64,000 bases of DNA from NCBI RefSeq assembly GCF_018449635.1, contig NZ_JAAVUV010000006.1, positions 412,174 to 476,173 on the forward strand, read 5' to 3'. Each line of letters opens with the position of its first letter. The first letter of the stretch is position 1. Under the pieces are notes generated by a model. That model did not search any database. It had not been told where the DNA came from and saw nothing but the letters and a program-made list of their open reading frames with translations. A program made the position numbers and the translations under genes. Origin of the DNA: Caballeronia sp. dw_276 (GTDB lineage: Bacteria > Pseudomonadota > Gammaproteobacteria > Burkholderiales > Burkholderiaceae). Below are positions 57,535 to 64,000 of this stretch, one piece after another.

Positions 57535-57590
57535 TCGATACAATCGAGGGTTTCCGTCTTCATCGTTGGCAAGCATGCCGGCGAGCCCCT

Positions 57591-58370
57591 ATGATAATCG
57601 TTCTCTCGCCGGCCAAATCGCTCGACTACGAGACCCCGCCTCACGTTACGAAGCACACGTTGCCTGAATTCACCGCAGATTCCGCCGAGCTCATCAAGGC
57701 GCTGCGCAAACTCTCGCCACAGGAAATCAGCAGCCTCATGCATATCTCCGATCCGCTCGCGCGACTCAACTTCCAGCGTTACGCCGACTGGTCGCCGACG
57801 TTCGACTCGGAGAATTCGAAGCAGGCCATGCTCGCGTTCAACGGCGACGTGTACGAAGGATTCGACGCGAAATCGCTCCACGCAGCCGACCTTGATTACG
57901 CTCAGAACCACGTGCGCGTGCTGTCCGGACTGTATGGGTTGCTGCGCCCGCTTGACCTGCTGCAGCCGTATCGGCTGGAGATGGGAACGAAGTTCGCCAA
58001 CGCGCGCGGCAAGGATCTCTACGCGTTCTGGGGCGACCGGATCACGGCGGCGCTCAACGCGCAAATGAAAAAGCAGCGCGGTGCGAAGGTGCTGGTCAAT
58101 TGCGCGTCGGGAGAATATTTCAAATCGGTTCAGCCGAAGCGGCTCGACGCGCCCATCGTCACGCCCGTGTTCCAGGACTGGAAGAACGGCCAGTACAAGA
58201 TCATCAGTTTTCACGCCAAACGCGCTCGCGGGTTGATGGCGCGGTTCGCCGTGCAGCATAGAATCGATGAACCCGACGGCCTGAAGGACTTCGGCAGCGA
58301 AGGGTACGCCTTCGATAAAAAGGCATCGACTGAAACAACGTACGTGTACCGGCGGCGTATCGGGGCTTGA
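57591..58370 (+). CDS. yaaA: peroxide stress protein YaaA (DUF328/UPF0246)
   Basis: A 259-residue YaaA protein with the family N-terminus [39 protein letters not shown] in the centre and [11 protein letters not shown]. In E. coli YaaA limits free iron and DNA damage during peroxide stress. It is divergent from the PIN gene. The ATG at 57591 is the family-standard start. Confidence 0.94.
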   Translation: MIIVLSPAKSLDYETPPHVTKHTLPEFTADSAELIKALRKLSPQEISSLMHISDPLARLNFQRYADWSPTFDSENSKQAMLAFNGDVYEGFDAKSLHAADLDYAQNHVRVLSGLYGLLRPLDLLQPYRLEMGTKFANARGKDLYAFWGDRITAALNAQMKKQRGAKVLVNCASGEYFKSVQPKRLDAPIVTPVFQDWKNGQYKIISFHAKRARGLMARFAVQHRIDEPDGLKDFGSEGYAFDKKASTETTYVYRRRIGA

Positions 58371-58414
58371 GGCAAAGGCCCTGGCTGCAAGACAGGACAA
58401 TTCAAGGAAGCGTC

Positions 58415-59593
58415 ATGAGCATTTCAATCACGAGTCAATTCGATGCGGGCGCGATCGACGTCGTTTCCGTCGACAATCCCGCTGATATCCGCCTGCGCAT
58501 CCGCCCGGACAGCCACGCTGATTTCGCGCAGTGGTTCTACTTTCGCGTGGGCAACGTCCGCGACGTAGCGCTCACGATGACCTTCGAAAACGCCGCCGAC
58601 TGTGCGTTCGCCGAAGGCTGGCGCGACTATAGGGCGGTGGCGAGCTACGACAGGATCAACTGGTTCCGGGTGCCGACGCGTTACGACGGCCGGGTGATGA
58701 CCATCGAGCACACGCCTGATTTCGATGCCATCTATTACGCGTATTTCGAGCCATACAGCGAAGAGCGGCACGCGGGTTTCATCGGCGCGGTGCAGCAGAT
58801 GCCGCATGCCACAGTCACTGAAATCGGCCGCACTGTGCAGGGGCGCCCAATGTCGCTCCTGACGCTGGGCTTGCTCGAAGACGACGAAGTTAAAGACGCT
58901 GATGACGAAGCCGCAGAGCCAAAGAAAAACGTCTGGATCATCGCGCGCCAGCATCCAGGCGAAACCATGGCCGAATGGTTTGTGGAAGGCTTGATCAAGC
59001 GGCTGGCGGGGTGGGGCGATTGGGCAGGCGACCCGGTCGCGCGCCTGATCTTCGATCACGCCGTGTTTCACATCGTCCCCAACATGAATCCCGACGGCAG
59101 CGTGCTTGGCAATTTGCGCACGAACGCGGCAGGCGCCAATCTGAATCGCGAATGGATGGAGCCGGACGCCGTGCGCAGTCCGGAAGTGCTCGCGGTGCGC
59201 AATGCCATGCATGCAATCGGCTGCGATCTTTTCTTCGATATCCACGGCGACGAAGCGCTGCCTTATGTGTTCGTGGCGGGCTCGGAAATGTTGCCGGGCT
59301 TCACGAAAAAGCAGGCCGAGGAGCAGAAGGCGTTTATTGAATGCTTCAAGCAGGCAAGCCCAGACTTTCAGGACGTGTATGGCTATGAAGCAAGCAAGTA
59401 TCAGACGGATGCGTTGAAGCTCGCGTCGAAATACGTCGGTAACGAGTTCGGGTGTTTGTCGCTGACGCTTGAAATGCCGTTCAAGGACAACGCGGATCTG
59501 CCGGATGAACGGGTGGGATGGAACGGAGAACGAAGTGCGGCGCTGGGCGCATCGATGCTGCAAGCCATCTTGCGGCATGTGCAGGCGTTTTGA
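58415..59593 (+). CDS. M14 family zinc carboxypeptidase (cytosolic carboxypeptidase-like)
   Basis: A 392-residue protein with an N-terminal beta-sandwich domain (about 1-115) and an M14 peptidase domain. Zinc ligands are His180 and Glu183 (RQHPGETM) and His277 (FDIHGDE), with Asn244-Arg245 in the substrate pocket and a C-terminal catalytic Glu in LTLEMPF. The layout is that of the CCP/Nna1 (M14D) subfamily, which removes C-terminal glutamates in eukaryotes; bacterial targets are unknown. No signal peptide, so it is cytoplasmic. The ATG follows AAGGAAGC. Confidence 0.9.
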   Translation: MSISITSQFDAGAIDVVSVDNPADIRLRIRPDSHADFAQWFYFRVGNVRDVALTMTFENAADCAFAEGWRDYRAVASYDRINWFRVPTRYDGRVMTIEHTPDFDAIYYAYFEPYSEERHAGFIGAVQQMPHATVTEIGRTVQGRPMSLLTLGLLEDDEVKDADDEAAEPKKNVWIIARQHPGETMAEWFVEGLIKRLAGWGDWAGDPVARLIFDHAVFHIVPNMNPDGSVLGNLRTNAAGANLNREWMEPDAVRSPEVLAVRNAMHAIGCDLFFDIHGDEALPYVFVAGSEMLPGFTKKQAEEQKAFIECFKQASPDFQDVYGYEASKYQTDALKLASKYVGNEFGCLSLTLEMPFKDNADLPDERVGWNGERSAALGASMLQAILRHVQAF

Positions 59594-59626
59594 TTAGCCC
59601 GCGCGTTAATTAGCGCGCGGCGATCA

Positions 59627-59668
59627 AAAGGGCGAGATCGTAAAGTGACGATTTCGCCCTTTGTTTTT
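59627..59668 (+). terminator. rho-independent terminator after the carboxypeptidase gene
   Basis: Stem AAAGGGCGAGATCG / CGATTTCGCCCTTT (59627-59640 with 59649-59662), with one non-paired position, is followed by GTTTTTC. A GC-rich hairpin (CCGCGCG / CGCGCGG) lies just before it. Confidence 0.8.
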
Positions 59669-59674
59669 CGGGCG

Positions 59675-60304
59675 TCAGTGCTTCTTCTTGGTGGATTTGG
59701 TAGAAGAAGATTTCTTTGCTGTAGACGCTGAGACCTTGCCGCTCGAAGCCTTGCCCTTCGCAGTTTTTCCGCCCTTGGCTTTGACTGCGCTGTGCTTGCC
59801 GCGAGCGCTGTGGACCGATCGTGGTTCGGCGCGTGGTCTGGCAGCAGGCACCGGGTCATTCCAGCCGAACGCAAGCATCTGGCTACCTACATAACCGCAC
59901 CGGAACTTGAGCGTTGATGGCGTCGTGTCACCGTCCTTCGTCACGCCAAGTCCCTCGACGGTCACCACGTTATCGACCTTGATGCGCTGCTTGTGGTCGT
60001 CGAACGAGTCGTTCCACGGGGCGATGCTGCCATGCGCGGCATCGAACGAACTAGCCGGGAACTCCACATGGTCAAACGCCGTTGATGTGCTCGCGACAAA
60101 GCTGCCGTGCGCGGCGCAGTCGGCCACCAAAGGATTGGCGTTGAAGTCGGTCACGAAGTGATTGACGAGCTCGTTGCGATCGTCGAGCGTGTCGGCGAAC
60201 GCGGCGGCGCTGCAGAGGGCTGACGTGATTGTCGCCACGGATGCGATCGCTACCAGCCGGCCGACCAGCCGAAGCAGTCGACGCGGTTCTTGAATACTAT
60301 CCAT
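59675..60304 (-). CDS. secreted protein with lysine-rich C-terminal tail
   Basis: A 209-residue protein. A signal peptide or anchor covers about residues 10-37 (core VAIASVATITSALCSAAAF, then ADTLDD). The mature domain of about 115 residues has two cysteines (VADCAAHG and KFRCGYVG) that could form a disulfide. The last 45 residues are almost only Lys, Ser, Ala, Thr and Gly, like histone H1 tails. A GTG start at 60334 is an alternative. I do not recognise the family; the function is unknown. Confidence 0.75.
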   Translation of the reverse strand: MDSIQEPRRLLRLVGRLVAIASVATITSALCSAAAFADTLDDRNELVNHFVTDFNANPLVADCAAHGSFVASTSTAFDHVEFPASSFDAAHGSIAPWNDSFDDHKQRIKVDNVVTVEGLGVTKDGDTTPSTLKFRCGYVGSQMLAFGWNDPVPAARPRAEPRSVHSARGKHSAVKAKGGKTAKGKASSGKVSASTAKKSSSTKSTKKKH

Positions 60305-60409
60305 CGGGTTGGGCACTAAAGAGACATCAGGCACGTAAGATGCCTGACAGTGAACAGGAGTTCCATCTTATATCAAATTCTTTAGCAATCCGGCGCGGCC
60401 AGACTGCAA

Positions 60410-61093
60410 TCAGACCCGCGGACCACGATCCAGCCGATACCGCCGGACGTCGAACGTTGTTATCCACGCGGGCCTGTAGACAGTGATGAGGATCGTGAAG
60501 AGACCGGTGAAGAGCGCCTCGCCGACAACGAGCAGCGTGGCGGCAAGCGAAAAGCCCGCCGGTATGAACAGCCGCCCATCGGCGAGGATGATCTGGAGGA
60601 GCAAGCCGGAACCACACGCCACCGCGACTGCAACTGCCGACGTAAGAAAACCATGGCCAAGGATGAAGACGAACAAGCTCCTGGGGATCCACGCCTGAAT
60701 GGCTTTTTGCATCAGCGAAGACACGGCGACCGGCAAAGCGCCGAACAAAAGAAATGTCACCGGTACACCTGGCCATGCTGCGTCCAGCACAACCGCCGCC
60801 AGTCCCGTCGCCACCGCCATGCCGGCCATGGCGAGCTGCCAGTCAAACAGCGTGACCATCAGCGTTGCGCCAAGAAGATGAATGGCCGGACCGTCTTCGA
60901 ACCACGTATTGCAGGCCCAAAGCACGGTAACAGCCACTACGATTCCAAACCACACGTGTTGAAGCGTTCCATCTTGCAGCCGGCGGAAGGGGTTCTTCCA
61001 GATGCCAAGCGCGAGCACGCCCGCAGTGACTATCCAGCCACCTATAGCAAGCCACAGCGGGAGAGGTGTGTAGAAGAAACCCATAAATCTCAT
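60410..61093 (-). CDS. CbiM-like energy-coupling-factor permease (COG3235)
   Basis: A 227-residue membrane protein with six or seven transmembrane helices, starting MRFMGFFYTPLPLWLAIGGW. It belongs to the CbiM-like group annotated as energy-coupling-factor transporter permease for cobalt or nickel. CbiM needs CbiN/CbiQ/CbiO partners, none of which is nearby. The ATG at 61093 is chosen; another at 61084 is possible. It ends RPAWITTFDVRRYRLD, a conserved tail. Substrate unproven. Confidence 0.82.
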   Translation of the reverse strand: MRFMGFFYTPLPLWLAIGGWIVTAGVLALGIWKNPFRRLQDGTLQHVWFGIVVAVTVLWACNTWFEDGPAIHLLGATLMVTLFDWQLAMAGMAVATGLAAVVLDAAWPGVPVTFLLFGALPVAVSSLMQKAIQAWIPRSLFVFILGHGFLTSAVAVAVACGSGLLLQIILADGRLFIPAGFSLAATLLVVGEALFTGLFTILITVYRPAWITTFDVRRYRLDRGPRV

Positions 61094-61208
61094 ATTACTC
61101 GTTTGCGCCCGAAAACGTGTGCATTGACTGTGCCAGCGTGGTTTCACGGGCGCAACGCGTGAACTGCGCGTTGCGCCCGCGGTCGCTTTCGTGGTTGTGC
61201 AGTCGGTT

Positions 61209-62024
61209 TCAGTCGCCAAAACGCGGCAGGGGTTGAGCAGCCATTGGAATCAGGTGCTCTTCTTCCGGACGCGGCGAATAAACAGCCGACGCGGGCGCTC
61301 GCAGCGGTACCACACCTGCATCGCCAATCGATGGCCGCGGCGAAGCATCAGACTCGCGCCTCAACACCTCCAGATGGCGGTTTTGCCAGCCGTTATAGAT
61401 CGCGACTGCCGCCGCGCGATTAGGCGCGCCGAGTTGCTGGAAGATGCTGCCGAGATGTATTTTCACCGTGCCCTCACTAATCCCCAACGTCTTGGCGATG
61501 ATTTTGTTCGTGCTCCCCATGTGCAGGCAGCGCATGATCTGTTGCTGACGCAGCGACAGCGTGTTGAATCGCTTCAACCCTTTCCGGAACGCTTTTGGTT
61601 CGGAGTCCCGGCGCGCGACGGGGCCCGGTTCCAAGGCCGGATCGAGGGCGTTCACCGGAACATAGTGGCCGCCGAGCAGAACCATTTCCAGCGCACGAAT
61701 GATCAAGGTCGGGTCGAGATGGCGCGGCACAACGCCTCGCGCGCCTGCACCCAGGAACAAGCGGACTTGAGCCGTCGATGCTTCGTCAACGACGATTGCA
61801 GTCGGGGTCCGCGGAAAAGCCTCGAGCAACTTTCGCAGGTCGGCCATGCGCATGGCCCTGTGCCAGTCGATCACTATCATGTCTGGCTCAAATCTCAGGA
61901 TTGCGCTTGCAGCCTGCCGCCAATCTTTCGCCTCGTTGAAGCGGGCGCGCCGGTCTATATGTCGTAGAAGCGCTTTCAAACCTTCGCGGCGTTCAGCTTC
62001 CGAATTAACTATTGTGAATTTCAT
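61209..62024 (-). CDS. LuxR-type response regulator with degenerate receiver domain
   Basis: A 271-residue regulator. The N-terminal receiver fold (1-118) has Asp53 in VIDWHRAM, but the acidic pair near residue 8 is replaced by Ser-Glu and the conserved Lys by Arg101 (GVVPRHLDP). The C-terminal NarL/LuxR helix-turn-helix (about 150-210) reads LSLRQQQIMRCLHMGSTNKI followed by ISEGTVKIHLGSIF. A Pro/Ala-rich tail follows. No sensor kinase is adjacent. It may act without phosphorylation. Confidence 0.88.
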   Translation of the reverse strand: MKFTIVNSEAERREGLKALLRHIDRRARFNEAKDWRQAASAILRFEPDMIVIDWHRAMRMADLRKLLEAFPRTPTAIVVDEASTAQVRLFLGAGARGVVPRHLDPTLIIRALEMVLLGGHYVPVNALDPALEPGPVARRDSEPKAFRKGLKRFNTLSLRQQQIMRCLHMGSTNKIIAKTLGISEGTVKIHLGSIFQQLGAPNRAAAVAIYNGWQNRHLEVLRRESDASPRPSIGDAGVVPLRAPASAVYSPRPEEEHLIPMAAQPLPRFGD

Positions 62025-62486
62025 GTCTGCCCCTAGTCATATGATTTTCAACGCGATGCCCGTCTGCTGGAGAAACGGGCGATATGCGATCAAACCCATG
62101 ATGACTAATTGCGGCGAAAAATGCGCCCTGACCAAATGGCATAGGCGGATCTCATAAATTCGCAAAAGAGGCGGCCGCGTCTTGGATATGTCTTGTTGTC
62201 CCTTGGTGATTTGCGGAAGTTTCTGAATCTGGGTAAGCGATAGAGGAGATACCAAGACTTATCCGATCGTTGGAATGGCTTTGCAGGCCTTGTGCGGAAC
62301 GGATTTGCATTTTCAAGTCGCGGGTTTTATTTCGCCAAAGTTTGTGATGTGGCGAATCCGCAAAAAAAAGCCGCCCCAACGCAGGTTGGAGCGGCTATAT
62401 CGTTGATTCGATGTGTTTGGTACGTTTATCGATTGTGGAGTTTCGTTAAGCCAAATGACAAATCGTCATTCTGATCTTTCCGGAAA
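62025..62486. other. 462-bp region between the LuxR regulator and the DUF2863 gene
   Basis: Both neighbours are leftward, so this holds the LuxR-gene promoter and the terminator of the DUF2863 gene (62363-62396). A 7-bp hairpin TTCGCCA / TGGCGAA lies at 62331-62356. No convincing coding sequence was found. Confidence 0.5.
62363..62396 (-). terminator. rho-independent terminator of the DUF2863 gene
   Basis: Stem AGCCGCCCCAAC / GTTGGAGCGGCT (62369-62380 with 62385-62396) has one mismatch and a GCAG loop; on the minus strand it is followed by a run of eight T. It lies 90 bp after the stop. Confidence 0.88.
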
Positions 62487-63710
62487 TCAGTGAAAGTGAG
62501 GCTGCGCAGGCTCTGCGTCTTCTGGCATTTCCGCGTGCACGATCTCGCCCAATGGATCGGCATACAACGGTACGCCGCAGTCTTCACAGTATTCAGGCTC
62601 GAAACGGCCCGAGTGCCGTCGGACATCCGTCACGCCCGAACGCTTCAGCAGCGCGGCGATCGCTTCAACGGGACCGTCCGCGCCTTCGAGCTCAGCCATA
62701 TCTTCCGCCGCGCCAGGCTCACCGTTCTCCCGGCCATAGAGCGGCCAGACAACGCCGTAGATCACCTCGTTACTGCCACGGCGGGTAAATCCAATCCGAT
62801 ATTCGTCAATACGTTGCTCGCCGAAACCCGCTACGACGGCGCGCAATTCATCTGGCGCAGTGCCGAGCGTATCGAAAAGATAGCGGACGGCTGTGCGAAC
62901 CGAGTGCGGACGGACCTGTTCGTCGGCGTCGCGGCATGCCGAATAATAAGCATCAGGCAGAAGGCATTCGAATTCGCATCCGGGCAAGATGGCCGCAAAG
63001 GTCGCTCCGCCTTGCGTTGCCCAATGTTCGAGACATTGGCCGCGTTCGACCCGTACGCCGTCGGTTTCCTCTTGCCAGCGAAACAGCGCCGAGCCGGTTG
63101 GCACGATCGCCATCGCAAGCAGGAAGCGCGGATCGGCAAGAATTGGCGACGTTTCGGGCAGATCGGCTAGGTTCAAACGAGTGGGCGCCTGGCCGAGCAC
63201 GGTCTGAATCAGCTGCTGCGCGACGCGCGACGTTTCGACGTGATGCCGCGGCAACTGATCGATGCTGTAGAGGTACGGAGAAACAGCAACCCTGGCCCCG
63301 TCCGCCAGTACGTGAGCCTGCAACTGAGTGCGAAGCGCGTCTGCAATATCGGCTTTCAACGGGCCTGATGGAATCGAATAGCGCGTCCACGCGAGCACGG
63401 GCGCCGCGATCAGGAGGGCGTCGTGGGGTACGCCGTCGATGTCCACGGCGAATGATTCGCTTTGCGTCTCGGCCATGTCGGCGAGCGCGCCGTACGCGTC
63501 GGGAAATTTGAGTTGCAGGTGGTCGAGTGCGGCGTCGAGCGCCGTCTGGTTCCCGTTGCGGACGATTTTTGAGAGAAGCGTATCGAGGCGCGCTTCCCAA
63601 AACCGGTCTTCGATACGGCTGCCCGACGCAAACAGCGAGAGCGAGAGGCCGACAAGCTTGTCGGCGTCAGGGGGAAGTCGTTTGGCGATTCGCGAGCGCA
63701 TAGGAGGCAT
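62487..63710 (-). CDS. DUF2863 family protein
   Basis: A 407-residue soluble protein recognised as the DUF2863 family of Burkholderiales. It has an N-terminal helical part (1-90), a central alpha/beta region with VAVSPYLYSIDQLPRHHVET, and a C-terminal CxxC (EYCEDCGVPLYADP) that may bind zinc. It ends PHFH. The start may be 63710 or the ATG 9 bp downstream. No function is established. Confidence 0.85.
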   Translation of the reverse strand: MPPMRSRIAKRLPPDADKLVGLSLSLFASGSRIEDRFWEARLDTLLSKIVRNGNQTALDAALDHLQLKFPDAYGALADMAETQSESFAVDIDGVPHDALLIAAPVLAWTRYSIPSGPLKADIADALRTQLQAHVLADGARVAVSPYLYSIDQLPRHHVETSRVAQQLIQTVLGQAPTRLNLADLPETSPILADPRFLLAMAIVPTGSALFRWQEETDGVRVERGQCLEHWATQGGATFAAILPGCEFECLLPDAYYSACRDADEQVRPHSVRTAVRYLFDTLGTAPDELRAVVAGFGEQRIDEYRIGFTRRGSNEVIYGVVWPLYGRENGEPGAAEDMAELEGADGPVEAIAALLKRSGVTDVRRHSGRFEPEYCEDCGVPLYADPLGEIVHAEMPEDAEPAQPHFH

Positions 63711-63847
63711 TCATCAGGTGCAAAGAACCTTTGATTGTAGTCGCTATATGTGGGGTTGAGCCGTAATGCAGCTTGCGCATTCTTGGACTCAATGGCCGAC
63801 GCTCCTCAAGCGATCGTCACCCCGATGAAATTCTTTTGCTGAACCCC

Positions 63848-63876
63848 TTGCGCAGTGTTGAAACGGGCACTAGAAT
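63848..63876 (+). promoter_or_regulatory. sigma-70 promoter candidate at the window end
   Basis: TTGCGC (63848-63853) and TAGAAT (63871-63876) are spaced by 17 bp. The transcript would begin near 63883 and run out of the window. A hairpin CCTTCGC / GCGAAGG (63883-63889 with 63901-63907) would form at its 5' end. Confidence 0.5.
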
Positions 63877-63929
63877 TCCGTTCCTTCGCTTCACAACGAG
63901 GCGAAGGGAAGTGAGGAAGTGCAGTAGTA

Positions 63930-64000
63930 GTGGCGCGCAAGAGGATGCTGCAGAGCCAAGCAGGACGGGCCTTGCAGCGGAATCGGAAGTCGGGGGTTGA
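63930..64000 (+). CDS. possible 5' end of a gene leaving the window
   Basis: A frame beginning GTG GCG CGC AAG AGG ATG stays open to the last base (about 23 codons, basic peptide starting MARKRMLQSQAGRAL). A GAGGAAG lies upstream at moderate distance, and a good promoter is 54 bp away. The evidence is weak; the transcript could also be a non-coding RNA. Confidence 0.25.
   Translation, partial: MARKRMLQSQAGRALQRNRKSGV

Overview
This 64 kb window reads as core chromosome of a high-GC beta-proteobacterium of the family Burkholderiaceae, most like Paraburkholderia, Caballeronia or Burkholderia. The inference rests on gene order (ilvI-ilvH-ilvC-psd-pssA-leuA; rpsO-pnp; tpiA-secG-tRNA-Leu-nuoA to nuoN), on Burkholderiales-type conserved families (DUF2818, DUF1178, DUF2863, DUF3106, DUF3619) and on protein style. 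No insertion sequence, integrase, prophage, CRISPR array or rRNA gene was seen. The only RNA gene recognised is one tRNA-Leu(GAG).

Layout. 1-2720: a gene tail, a DUF924 protein, and a leftward TetR-LOG-SDR operon. 2845-5445: a leftward operon of a PlcP-like metallophosphoesterase, a GT4 glycosyltransferase and diacylglycerol kinase, preceded by a good Pho box; it looks like a phosphate-starvation lipid-remodelling operon. 5545-9012: a FecA-like TonB receptor with an upstream Fur-box candidate, then a lone methyltransferase. 9041-11316: an ECF sigma factor overlapping a single-pass DUF3619 protein, followed by a DUF3106 protein and an RDD protein, arranged like a sigma/anti-sigma/periplasmic-sensor system. 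11701-18723: branched-chain amino-acid synthesis (ilvIHC, leuA) interleaved with phosphatidylethanolamine synthesis (psd, pssA). leuA is preceded by a short leucine-rich leader ORF, rich in rare CTA codons, whose start coincides with the predicted transcription start.

18821-28576: a SulP transporter with a beta-carbonic anhydrase, a lipoprotein, an orphan ABC binding protein, rpsO and pnp (with a long hairpin in the pnp leader), a quinone oxidoreductase and tpiA. 28664-44791: secG, tRNA-Leu and the complete 14-gene NADH dehydrogenase I operon, ending in a translationally coupled DUF2818 membrane protein. 44869-46163: a Nudix hydrolase and a DUF1178 protein.

46233-55038 is an acyl-CoA catabolism island made of two convergent arms. 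The rightward arm has two acyl-CoA dehydrogenase subunits and two MaoC hydratases. The leftward arm encodes 3-hydroxyacyl-CoA dehydrogenase, enoyl-CoA hydratase, a histidine phosphatase, an APH-type kinase and an acyl-CoA dehydrogenase; the last two match the two halves of animal ACAD10/ACAD11. Together they could take 4-hydroxyacyl-CoA to 3-ketoacyl-CoA through a phosphorylated intermediate. Both arms start at promoters carrying TetR-style palindromes.

55157-64000: GST, an aminotransferase, an orphan PIN protein, yaaA, an M14 carboxypeptidase, a secreted lysine-tailed protein, a CbiM-like permease, a LuxR-type regulator with a degenerate receiver domain, a DUF2863 protein, and a rightward promoter running off the window. 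Functions come from sequence recognition without database searches; operons, promoters and operators are inferences.
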